This document shows, in pieces, positions 1-5,056 of a stretch of 5,056 bases of DNA; within the stretch, counting starts at the first letter, position 1, and every line of letters begins with the position of its first letter. Made by a program: the position numbers and the translations under genes. The notes under the pieces were generated by a model. It saw only the letters and a program-made list of their open reading frames with translations. It did no database searches and was not told where the DNA came from. Source of the DNA: Thermodesulfovibrionales bacterium (GTDB taxonomy: Bacteria; Nitrospirota; Thermodesulfovibrionia; Thermodesulfovibrionales; Dissulfurispiraceae); NCBI GenBank assembly GCA_021129835.1, contig JAJOKM010000068.1:1-5056 (forward strand), written 5' to 3'.

Positions 1-95
1 AAATCCCCTCTAAAAAGAGGGGTGGACGCGGAGCGGACGGGGTGTGTAATTCCTCTCGCGGGACACACCCCTAAATCCCCTCTTATTAGAGGGGA
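1..95. repeat. Pair of near-identical hairpins flanking a third hairpin
   Basis: The 11-mer AAATCCCCTCT occurs at 1-11 and again at 73-83. Each copy is followed by four bases and then AGAGGGG (16-22 and 88-94), giving two 7-bp hairpins with different loops; the second gains a T-A pair (76/95). Between them, GGGGTGTGT (39-47) pairs perfectly with ACACACCCC (63-71) around a 15-base loop. The second hairpin is also enclosed by near-complementary segments, CGGGACACAC (58-67) and GTGTGCCCG (101-109). None of the hairpins is followed by a T-run, so they do not look like terminators. They resemble dispersed intergenic repeats. The left edge of the window may cut the element. Confidence 0.6.
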
Positions 96-148
96 CTTGC
101 GTGTGCCCGGTGTCCAGTCAAAAATATGGGTCAGGAGAAGCTTACCCA

Positions 149-187
149 GGGGAGGGGGAATATTTATTGATAATGTTCCCCCTCCCC
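149..187. repeat. Strong GC-rich hairpin in the gyrA leader region
   Basis: GGGGAGGGGGAA (149-160) is the exact reverse complement of TTCCCCCTCCCC (176-187). Four more pairs, one of them G-U, can form inward (161-164 with 172-175), giving a 16-bp stem around a 7-base loop. The downstream sequence is CCTTGATGGGG rather than a T-run, so a simple intrinsic terminator is not supported. It may be a dispersed repeat or, if transcribed, an element of the gyrA 5' untranslated region. The structure is read directly; any function is inference. Confidence 0.6.
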
Positions 188-191
188 CTTG

Positions 192-232
192 ATGGGGTGG
201 TTAGCCCCATTAGATGTTTACTATCTAACGGG
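192..232 (+). other. Overlapping, mutually exclusive hairpins upstream of gyrA
   Basis: ATGGGG (192-197) can pair with CCCCAT (205-210). The same CCCAT bases can instead join the stem CCCATTAGAT (206-215) with ATCTAACGGG (223-232), which is 10 positions long with one A-C mismatch, around the loop GTTTACT. The two folds share bases and cannot coexist. Such arrangements occur in attenuators and other switches, but short GC-rich repeats also produce them by chance. No known riboswitch family was recognised, and whether the region is transcribed is unknown. Confidence 0.35.
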
Positions 233-287
233 ATAAAGGTGGGGGTGAACTATTACAACTGATGCAAGCATTGCAAAGTCTATGAAA

Positions 288-294
288 AAGGAGG
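288..294 (+). promoter_or_regulatory. Shine-Dalgarno site of gyrA
   Basis: AAGGAGG lies 7 bases upstream of the GTG at 302, an ideal spacing. It decides the start: the nearby upstream ATG at 282 is in another frame and lies before this site. Confidence 0.85.
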
Positions 295-301
295 GGTTTT
301 C

Positions 302-2722
302 GTGTCAATATCGACTGCATCCAATGTATCAATCAGCATAGAAAAAGAGATGAAGGTAAGCTATCTTGATTACGCCATGAGCGTAATCATAGGTAGGGCA
401 TTGCCTGAAGTGAGGGATGGTCTGAAGCCTGTTCAGAGAAGGACTCTCTACGGCATGTTCAGGGAGGGACTCCTTCCAGGGAGGCGATATTCAAAGTCTG
501 CAGGTGTCGTAGGTGAGGTACTAAAGAAGTATCATCCGCACGGTGATACCGCAGTCTATGACGCCCTTGTACGATTGGCACAAAATTTTAATATGAGATA
601 CCCACTTGTGGATGGGCAGGGCAACTTCGGCTCCATAGATGGAGACCCTGCTGCGGCATATAGGTACACGGAGGCAAGACTTGCAAAGATAGCCGAGGAG
701 TTACTTACTGATATCGATAAAGGGACTGTTGATTTTATTCCTAATTTTGATGAGACTACGGAGGAGCCCACTGTCTTGCCCGCGAGGATACCTAATCTCT
801 TGATCAATGGTTCTACCGGAATTGCTGTCGGAATGGCAACAAACATCCCACCTCACAATCTTAAAGAGGTTATAGACGGATTGATAATGCTGCTCAGAGA
901 TCCAGATATTACGATTAATGACCTGATGTCTGTCATAAAGGGACCTGATTTCCCAACTGGAGCAACAATTAATGGAACGGAAGGGATAGTTGATGCATAT
1001 ACCCACGGCAGGGGACTGATAAAGGTGAAGGCAAATGCAAGGATAGATAGAGAGGCAAATGGCGGAGATAGCATAATCATCACCGAAATACCATATCAGG
1101 TTAATAAGGCAAGGTTGATAGAGAAGATAGCCGAACTTGTTCGTGAAAAGCGAATTGAAGGCATTTCCGATATAAGGGATGAATCTGACAGGGATGGTAT
1201 GAGGATAGTTATCGAAGTAAAGAGGGGAGAAGTCCCTCATGTTATTCTCAATAATCTCTACAAGCACACTCAGATGGAGTCTACCTTTGGGGTCATAATG
1301 CTCGCCATTGTTGGGGGGCAGCCTCGCATACTTAATCTCAAAGAGATGCTCAATTACTTTCTACGGCATAGAAGGGATGTTGTATTACGCAAGACAGGGT
1401 TTGAGTTAAGAAAGGCGGGCGAAAAGGCCCATATACTTGAGGGTTTGAAGATAGCCCTTGATTATCTTGACGAGATTATAAACCTGATACGGAGGTCAAT
1501 CACCCCTGAAGAGGCAAAAAGTGGCTTAATAATGAATTACCCCCTGACAGAGATTCAATCACAGTCAATACTGGATATGAGACTACAGAGATTGACAGGA
1601 CTTGAGAGAGAAAAGATTGTTAAAGATCATAAAGAGACGGCAGAGGAGATAGATAGGCTAAAGGCGATTTTAGAGAGTGAGGCGAGCGTATCGAAGATTA
1701 TAGGGGACGAGCTTTTAGAAATTAAAAATAAATACGGTGACGACAGAAGAACAGAGATCGTCGCAGCGATAACCGACCTGACAATAGAAGATCTCATTAC
1801 CAGGGAAGAGATGGTAATCACTATCTCTCATAATGGATATATCAAGAGAAACCCCCTTTCTACTTATAGAAGCCAGCGGCGTGGGGGGAAGGGATTAATA
1901 GGCATGGAGACGAGGGAAGATGATTATGTTGAACAGCTCTTTATAGGCTCTACTCATGACTATATGTTTTTCTTTAGTAATCTCGGAAGGTTTTATTGTC
2001 AAAAGATATATCAGATACCAGAGGCTGGCCGAACAGCAAAGGGCAAGGCGATTGTAAACCTGCTGCAGCTTTCCGAGGGAGAGAGGATAACCACAGCTAT
2101 AAATGTAATAGACTTCAAGGAAGGATATCTCGTTATGTTCACCAAAAAAGGCATTGTCAAAAAGACCCGTCTTAAGGAATACAGTCATCCAAGGGCCAAG
2201 GGTATAATAGCTGTTACATTGGATGAAGGAGATGAATTAATTGCTGTTAAACGGACAACAGGTATCAACGATCTTATAATTGGAACAAGGAAAGGTCTTG
2301 CGGTGAGATTTAAAGAAGGCGATGTAAGACCCACGGGGAGAACAGCAAGGGGAGTTATTGGCATAAGGCTTTCAAAGGACGATGAGGTTGTTTCTGCCGG
2401 TGTTATTGAGGAAAGGACATCACTCTTGACTATTACAGAGAAAGGGTTCGGTAAACGGACAAAGGTTGAGGAGTATCTTGTACACAACCGCGGTGGAAAG
2501 GGCGTCATTTCTATAAAGGTTATAAAAAAAGGCGGAAAGGTCGTGGGACTCCTTCAAGTAATGGATCAGGATGAGGTGGTCTTGATGACGAGCAGTGGCA
2601 AATTGATAAGGACGCCAGCAGGCAACATCTCTGAGCATGGCAGAAATACGCAGGGAGTTAAGCTCATGGATTTAGGGGAAAAGGACAGGATTGTCAGTAT
2701 AGGAAAGGTAGCAAAGGATTGA
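302..2722 (+). CDS. gyrA: DNA gyrase subunit A (EC 5.6.2.2)
   Basis: This is the A subunit of the ATP-dependent type IIA topoisomerase that, with GyrB, introduces negative supercoils into cytoplasmic DNA. The 806-residue product starts at GTG and is of normal length for GyrA proteins without an acidic tail. The N-terminal breakage-reunion domain carries [25 protein letters not shown] sequence from residue 21. The quinolone-pocket segment [10 protein letters not shown] follows (Thr83 and Asp87 in E. coli numbering), then catalytic Tyr122 preceded by Arg121. The GyrA box QRRGGKG at 525-531 separates it from ParC. Related degenerate boxes recur near 577, 629, 679, 729 and 780, a roughly 50-residue period that fits six beta-pinwheel blades. 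Thr83 occurs naturally in many bacteria and is not by itself evidence of resistance. No gyrB lies within the 300 bases upstream. No frameshift or compositional anomaly was seen. Confidence 0.98.
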   Translation: MSISTASNVSISIEKEMKVSYLDYAMSVIIGRALPEVRDGLKPVQRRTLYGMFREGLLPGRRYSKSAGVVGEVLKKYHPHGDTAVYDALVRLAQNFNMRYPLVDGQGNFGSIDGDPAAAYRYTEARLAKIAEELLTDIDKGTVDFIPNFDETTEEPTVLPARIPNLLINGSTGIAVGMATNIPPHNLKEVIDGLIMLLRDPDITINDLMSVIKGPDFPTGATINGTEGIVDAYTHGRGLIKVKANARIDREANGGDSIIITEIPYQVNKARLIEKIAELVREKRIEGISDIRDESDRDGMRIVIEVKRGEVPHVILNNLYKHTQMESTFGVIMLAIVGGQPRILNLKEMLNYFLRHRRDVVLRKTGFELRKAGEKAHILEGLKIALDYLDEIINLIRRSITPEEAKSGLIMNYPLTEIQSQSILDMRLQRLTGLEREKIVKDHKETAEEIDRLKAILESEASVSKIIGDELLEIKNKYGDDRRTEIVAAITDLTIEDLITREEMVITISHNGYIKRNPLSTYRSQRRGGKGLIGMETREDDYVEQLFIGSTHDYMFFFSNLGRFYCQKIYQIPEAGRTAKGKAIVNLLQLSEGERITTAINVIDFKEGYLVMFTKKGIVKKTRLKEYSHPRAKGIIAVTLDEGDELIAVKRTTGINDLIIGTRKGLAVRFKEGDVRPTGRTARGVIGIRLSKDDEVVSAGVIEERTSLLTITEKGFGKRTKVEEYLVHNRGGKGVISIKVIKKGGKVVGLLQVMDQDEVVLMTSSGKLIRTPAGNISEHGRNTQGVKLMDLGEKDRIVSIGKVAKD

Positions 2723-2740
2723 AAGGTACAGAAAAGGTGT

Positions 2741-2774
2741 CGTCATTCCCGCTCAAAAAAATGCGGGAATGACG
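2741..2774. repeat. Perfect 12-bp inverted repeat after gyrA
   Basis: CGTCATTCCCGC (2741-2752) and GCGGGAATGACG (2763-2774) are exact reverse complements around a 10-base A-rich loop, starting 18 bases after the gyrA stop. There is no T-run on the 3' side, so it is not a canonical intrinsic terminator. As a transcript it could protect the gyrA mRNA 3' end in the way REP elements do (inference). I recall this palindrome as a dispersed repeat in several anaerobic lineages. The left arm recurs at 3551-3562. Confidence 0.7.
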
Positions 2775-2783
2775 GACAATGCT

Positions 2784-2805
2784 TTGAACCTTGAACCCTT
2801 AAACC
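2784..2805. repeat. Short degenerate tandem repeat (TTGAACC)
   Basis: TTGAACC occurs twice in tandem (2784-2790 and 2791-2797), followed by the diverged copy CTTAAACC (2798-2805). It is too short to be a CRISPR array and has no spacers. Similar strings are common intergenic filler next to dispersed palindromes; no function is evident. Confidence 0.45.
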
Positions 2806-2810
2806 TTGCC

Positions 2811-2856
2811 ATAAGCGCTTGTCGGCAGGGAGTTTAATGCTTATATAATGTTTTTT
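2811..2856 (+). terminator. Weak candidate terminator downstream of gyrA
   Basis: ATAAGC (2811-2816) can pair with GCTTAT (2839-2844), and six T residues follow at 2851-2856. The stem is short, the loop is 22 bases, and the T-run begins 6 bases after the stem, so the match to an intrinsic terminator is poor. It is listed because it is the only stem followed by a T-run after gyrA and before the next gene. Confidence 0.2.
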
Positions 2857-2859
2857 AAT

Positions 2860-2889
2860 TTGACTTGCCTCTTGAATTCATATTATATC
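2860..2889 (+). promoter_or_regulatory. Possible sigma-70 promoter of the ferredoxin gene
   Basis: TTGACT (2860-2865) matches five of six bases of the -35 consensus. Candidate -10 boxes are TATTAT (2881-2886, spacer 15) or TATATC (2884-2889, spacer 18), neither ideal. Perfect TATAAT hexamers also occur at 2844-2849 and 2936-2941 but lack convincing -35 partners. The stretch from about 2840 to 2975 is clearly AT-rich compared with the flanking genes, as expected of a promoter region. The exact start of transcription cannot be fixed from sequence. Confidence 0.3.
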
Positions 2890-2981
2890 TTAAGGAAATA
2901 AGTAGTTTCTGCTAATAATTACAGAGAGAAAACCATATAATCCTAATTATAACTATGCTCATCTGTAATTGTATGACATAG

Positions 2982-2988
2982 AAGGAGG
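2982..2988 (+). promoter_or_regulatory. Shine-Dalgarno site of the ferredoxin gene
   Basis: AAGGAGG ends 2 bases before the ATG at 2991 and 5 bases before the in-frame ATG at 2994. Spacing favours initiation at 2994, one residue shorter. It supports a start well upstream of the internal Met22 (3054), where family homology begins. Confidence 0.75.
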
Positions 2989-2990
2989 CG

Positions 2991-3485
2991 ATGATGATCG
3001 GCGAGCCTACGGCTACAAGCGAGGAGAGCACGACTAAGAAAAAGGTGAAGAGGATGCTATCTGTGAACCTTAAGCTTTGCAAGGGTCACAAGGCTTGCGA
3101 GGTTGCCTGCGCTGTTGAGCACTCCTCTTCTAAAGATCCCCTTAGAGCTGCCTCTGAGGAGCCGCCTCCGGTGACAAGAATAGTCGTCAAGACTACCGAA
3201 AAAGGCCATGTTCCGATATTCTGTCGCCAATGTGCAAAGGCCCCGTGCGTAGAAGTATGTCCGACCAATGCCATTTACCAGACGGAGGATGGCGTTAAGA
3301 GAGTGAAGGAGATGAAGTGCATCGGATGCTGGTCGTGCACTATTGTATGCCCTTTTGGGGCCATACAGATAGACTGGGAGCGCGGTATTATTGCTAAGTG
3401 CGATTTATGCCCTGATAGACTTTCAAAAGGACTTCCGACTGCTTGTGAGGAAGCATGCCCAGAGAAGGCGATACGACTAAGGTGA
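2991..3485 (+). CDS. 4Fe-4S dicluster-type electron-transfer protein (HycB/HydN/CooF-like)
   Basis: This is a 164-residue (163 if started at 2994) iron-sulfur protein of the family that links dehydrogenases to hydrogenases. Four cluster motifs are visible. The first is C30-x2-H33-x2-C36-x3-C40, with His in place of the usual second Cys. The others are C78-x2-C81-x4-C86-x3-C90-P, C110-x2-C113-x2-C116-x3-C120-P, and C137-x2-C140-x11-C152-x3-C156-P. That gives 15 Cys and one His for four presumed [4Fe-4S] clusters. The VEHS segment after motif one and the CRQC..APC..VCP segment are typical of CooF/HydN-like proteins. The first 21 residues are a polar, lysine-rich extension before the conserved MLSVNLKLC start. 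There is no signal peptide or membrane segment, so it is probably cytoplasmic. Its proximity to a group 4 hydrogenase suggests it feeds or accepts hydrogenase electrons (inference); the partner dehydrogenase is not in the window. Confidence 0.88.
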   Translation: MMIGEPTATSEESTTKKKVKRMLSVNLKLCKGHKACEVACAVEHSSSKDPLRAASEEPPPVTRIVVKTTEKGHVPIFCRQCAKAPCVEVCPTNAIYQTEDGVKRVKEMKCIGCWSCTIVCPFGAIQIDWERGIIAKCDLCPDRLSKGLPTACEEACPEKAIRLR

Positions 3486-3518
3486 TCGCAGCAAAATGAA
3501 GGATAGAACCCCACAAAG

Positions 3519-3580
3519 CATTGCTGAAGACTGATAAATTCGTAAAAAAGCGTCATTCCCGCTTTTTTCAGTAAGCAATG
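3519..3580. repeat. Extended imperfect inverted repeat around the terminator
   Basis: CATTGCT (3519-3525) pairs with AGCAATG (3574-3580), and ACTGA (3530-3534) pairs with TCAGT (3568-3572), outside the terminator hairpin at 3544-3568. T3568 is shared by the inner and outer stems. The left arm has unpaired GAAG (3526-3529) and TAAATTCGT (3535-3543), so this is a bulged long hairpin. It may simply reinforce the terminator or be the remnant of a small inverted-repeat element. Confidence 0.4.
3544..3568 (+). terminator. Intrinsic terminator after the ferredoxin gene
   Basis: AAAAAAGCG (3544-3552) is the exact reverse complement of CGCTTTTTT (3560-3568) around a 7-base loop (TCATTCC). It lies 58 bases after the ferredoxin stop. 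The T-run gives a + strand terminator and the A-run would give one on the - strand, although no - strand gene is seen nearby. Only three of the nine pairs are G-C, so efficiency is uncertain. The loop and inner stem are the 12-mer CGTCATTCCCGC that also forms the left arm of the repeat at 2741. Confidence 0.6.
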
Positions 3581-3598
3581 AGTGGTTTAGATAAGTTA

Positions 3599-3627
3599 TT
3601 GGTATGAACGTCCAGTATCTCTAAAAT
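3599..3627 (+). promoter_or_regulatory. Candidate sigma-70 promoter of the hydrogenase operon
   Basis: TTGGTA (3599-3604, four of six bases of consensus) is followed, after an ideal 17-base spacer, by TAAAAT (3622-3627, five of six). Transcription would start near 3634, leaving a short leader before the GTG at 3650. Its position just after the terminator at 3544-3568 supports an independent hydrogenase transcription unit. The call rests on hexamer matching alone. Confidence 0.42.
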
Positions 3628-3637
3628 CCGCCTTTAC

Positions 3638-3646
3638 AGAGGTGAT
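3638..3646 (+). promoter_or_regulatory. Shine-Dalgarno site of the hydrogenase large subunit gene
   Basis: AGAGGTGAT is complementary, with one mismatch, to the 3' end of 16S rRNA. Its GAGG core ends 7 bases before the GTG at 3650, supporting that start. Confidence 0.7.
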
Positions 3647-3649
3647 ATT

Positions 3650-4792
3650 GTGGCAAAGATAGTACAAATTGGTCCATTCCATCCATTATTGCACGAGCCT
3701 GAGGTCTTTAAGCTCTTCGTCGAGAGCGAGAAAGTAGTCGATGTCGAGATTGAACATGGGTTCGTACATAGAGGAATAGAGCTCTTGGCCCAAAAGAAGA
3801 CATACTATCAAAATCTATTTCTCTTTGAGAGGTTATGCGGTATATGTTGCGAGGCACAGATGACTGTATTTGCTCAGGCAGTTGAAGCTATTGCCGACAT
3901 CGAGATTCCTGATAGGGCACGATATATCAGGACGGTAGTGCTTGAACTTGAACGCATACATAGCCATTTGCTGTTTCTAGGTATATCCTTCCATGCAGTA
4001 GGTCTTGATGCACTTTTTATGCGCACCTTTGCCCGTCGTGAGGCGGTAATGGATCTCTGTGAGCTAATCACAGGCAACAGAAAGACATATGGGATGATCA
4101 CAATTGGCGGAGTAAGAAGAGATATATCACGCGATGCTGGCAAGAAAGCGATTAAGACTCTCGATGAGATTTGGCAGTATGCAGAGGAACTTAAAGGTAT
4201 TGTCGAGGATGATCCTACGATAAAGACAAGAACTTTAGGCAAGAGCATTTTATCAAATGAAGAGGCCAGAAGACTAGGCGTAGTTGGCCCTTTAGCGAGG
4301 GGGTCTGGGATTTCACAAGATATTCGCAAAGATAACCCTTATGCAGCATATAAGGAAACCGGCGTAGGAGTAATAGCGCTTTCACCTGGAGACACCTTTA
4401 CCAGAATCGTGGTAAGGATTCTGGAGATTATAGAGGCCATAAAGATTATAAATCGCGCACTCGAAGCTATGCCAAGCGGGTCGATGACGGTGTCAGTTAA
4501 TGAAATTCCGAGCGGTGAAGCAACAGCAAGGGTCGAAGCACCTCGGGGGGAACTTCTGTATTATGTGAAAAGCAATGGTTCTTTAATGCCTGAGAGAGTA
4601 AAATTAAGAGCCCCGTCACATGCCAATTTTCTAGCTGTGAAGGCCCTCATGGTTGGCAATCTAGTGCCAGATGCGCTGGTAGGTTTTTTGTCTAAAGATC
4701 CATGTTTCTCATGCACAGACCGTATGGTCATTATCGATGTCAAGAAAGGCCAGAGGCGTCCCTTGGATACAGAAATGCTGAGGAGAAGATAG
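3650..4792 (+). CDS. Group 4 [NiFe]-hydrogenase large (catalytic) subunit, EchE/HycE/NuoD-like
   Basis: This is the NiFe-site subunit of a membrane-associated, complex I-related hydrogenase that reduces protons or oxidises H2 at the cytoplasmic face. It has 380 residues, typical of compact EchE-type subunits and lacking the fused NuoC domain of HycE. The N-terminal GPFHPLLHEPE matches the family start. L0 is R41-G-I-E44. L1 is R61-L-C63-G-I-C66-C67-E-A-Q70, and L2 is D350-P-C352-F-S-C355-T-D-R358. All four Ni-ligating cysteines are therefore present, which argues against NuoD and cysteine-less Ehr-type relatives. The conserved APRGE motif is at 297-301. The usual L1 His is Gln70 and an extra Cys67 follows the CxxC. 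After R358 a 22-residue tail (MVIIDVKKG onward) resembles the peptide cleaved from HycE by HycI, so maturation by a specific protease is likely. The NuoC-like gene starts 42 bases downstream. Confidence 0.92.
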   Translation: MAKIVQIGPFHPLLHEPEVFKLFVESEKVVDVEIEHGFVHRGIELLAQKKTYYQNLFLFERLCGICCEAQMTVFAQAVEAIADIEIPDRARYIRTVVLELERIHSHLLFLGISFHAVGLDALFMRTFARREAVMDLCELITGNRKTYGMITIGGVRRDISRDAGKKAIKTLDEIWQYAEELKGIVEDDPTIKTRTLGKSILSNEEARRLGVVGPLARGSGISQDIRKDNPYAAYKETGVGVIALSPGDTFTRIVVRILEIIEAIKIINRALEAMPSGSMTVSVNEIPSGEATARVEAPRGELLYYVKSNGSLMPERVKLRAPSHANFLAVKALMVGNLVPDALVGFLSKDPCFSCTDRMVIIDVKKGQRRPLDTEMLRRR

Positions 4793-4814
4793 GGTATAGC
4801 TTATGATAAATTTT

Positions 4815-4821
4815 AGAGGAG
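4815..4821 (+). promoter_or_regulatory. Shine-Dalgarno site of the NuoC-like gene
   Basis: AGAGGAG lies 13 bases before the GTG at 4835, rather long spacing. The reading frame is closed by TAG at 4814-4816 and contains no other ATG, GTG or TTG before 4835, so this start is the only conventional choice. Confidence 0.5.
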
Positions 4822-4834
4822 TGGGAATAAGATC

Positions 4835-5056
4835 GTGCCAATAGATGCTAAAGATGACATTAAAGGCATTGCTGAGGAGATAGGTGATGGCCTGATTTCG
4901 GCTGAGATTAAGGGAAGATCGGGCTTCCTTTTGGTGAAGAGCGAAAGCTTACCAAAAGTAGTCGATATGCTCTCTAAAAAGCATGATGCTCGTCTTATTT
5001 CTATCACTGGTTACGATCCCGCAACGAGCGAACTTATGGTTATTTATCATTTTGAT
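4835..5056 (+). CDS. Hydrogenase subunit of the NADH dehydrogenase 30 kDa (NuoC/EchD-like) family, partial
   Basis: The first 74 residues of an open frame run off the window's right edge, starting with GTG. The recognisable segment is ARLISITGYDPATSELMVIYHFD (52-74), the conserved strand pattern of the 30 kDa family, where Arg, a Gly-Asp-like turn and YHF are typical. Before it comes a short domain with KSESLPKVVDMLSKKHDA, which fits the helix of the same fold. In group 4 hydrogenases and complex I this subunit packs against the large subunit in the peripheral arm and holds no cofactor. The gene starts 42 bases after the large-subunit stop, with no terminator between, so the two are probably co-transcribed. 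In ech, coo and nuo operons the NuoC-like gene usually precedes the large subunit; here the order is reversed. Confidence 0.8.
   Translation, partial: MPIDAKDDIKGIAEEIGDGLISAEIKGRSGFLLVKSESLPKVVDMLSKKHDARLISITGYDPATSELMVIYHFD

Noticed and set aside
149..187. GC-rich hairpin as an intrinsic terminator of an upstream gene
   Set aside because: No T-run follows on the + strand, and no upstream gene is visible in the window.
545..565. Thr at GyrA position 83 as a quinolone-resistance mutation
   Set aside because: Thr at this site is the natural residue in many bacteria, and Asp87 is unchanged, so resistance cannot be inferred.
701..1267. 188-codon open frame on the - strand inside gyrA, and other - strand frames across gyrA (556-846, 853-1083, 1627-1821, 1895-2188, 2185-2508, 2420-2638)
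   Set aside because: They lie wholly antisense to a clearly functional gyrA, show no recognisable domain, and have the composition expected of antisense shadows.
2784..2805. Tandem TTGAACC copies as a CRISPR fragment
   Set aside because: Units are 7-8 bases, directly adjacent, with no spacers and no cas genes nearby.
3494..3532. 12-codon open frame between the ferredoxin gene and the terminator
   Set aside because: It has no Shine-Dalgarno site and is too short to judge; it overlaps the left arm of the inverted repeat.
3086..3556. - strand frames opposite the ferredoxin gene (3086-3274, 3275-3556)
   Set aside because: They are shadows of a gene with four intact cluster motifs; the second also runs through the terminator hairpin.
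3874..4329. 151-codon - strand frame, with shorter ones at 4561-4743 and 4813-5007
   Set aside because: They are antisense to the hydrogenase genes, whose motifs fix the + strand frame; no family resemblance or ribosome binding site was seen.
3650..4792. Large subunit as complex I NuoD
   Set aside because: Both Ni-binding CxxC pairs and a HycE-like tail after DPCFSCTDR are present, which NuoD lacks.

Overview
The window reads as part of the chromosome of an anaerobic bacterium. It holds a housekeeping DNA gyrase A gene followed by a low-potential electron-transfer module: a four-cluster ferredoxin-type protein, the catalytic subunit of a group 4 (Ech/HycE/complex I-related) [NiFe]-hydrogenase, and the start of its NuoC-like partner. 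All genes are on the + strand. Shine-Dalgarno sites are strong, GTG starts are common, and composition is moderate and even. The gaps carry GC-rich inverted repeats, including a CGTCATTCCCGC palindrome. I recall such repeats from Nitrospirota, deltaproteobacterial and candidate-phylum genomes, but the sequence alone does not fix the phylum.

Layout. Positions 1-301 contain no gene; they hold a dense series of inverted repeats leading to a strong ribosome binding site. Positions 302-2722 are gyrA, complete and apparently normal, with catalytic Tyr122, a GyrA box and six C-terminal blades. Positions 2723-2990 are intergenic: a perfect 12-bp inverted repeat, a short degenerate tandem repeat, then an AT-rich stretch with promoter-like hexamers. 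Positions 2991-3485 encode a polyferredoxin with four cluster motifs, one of which has His where Cys is expected. Positions 3486-3649 hold an intrinsic-terminator-like hairpin embedded in a longer imperfect inverted repeat, then a good promoter candidate. Positions 3650-4792 encode the hydrogenase large subunit, and 4835-5056 the first 74 residues of a NuoC/EchD-like subunit that runs off the window.

Working together (inference). The ferredoxin-type protein would deliver electrons from an oxidoreductase, such as a CO or formate dehydrogenase not seen here, to a membrane-bound hydrogenase. The large and NuoC-like subunits form part of its peripheral arm. The small (NuoB-like) and membrane (NuoH/NuoL-like) subunits would be expected downstream. 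The terminator and promoter between the ferredoxin and hydrogenase genes suggest separate transcription units.

The points most worth a second look are the Cys-to-His change in the first ferredoxin cluster motif, the His-to-Gln change (with an extra Cys) in the Ni-binding L1 motif of the hydrogenase, the large-before-NuoC gene order, and the structured gyrA leader with mutually exclusive hairpins. I see no CRISPR array, tRNA, rRNA, transposase or clearly new system in the window.
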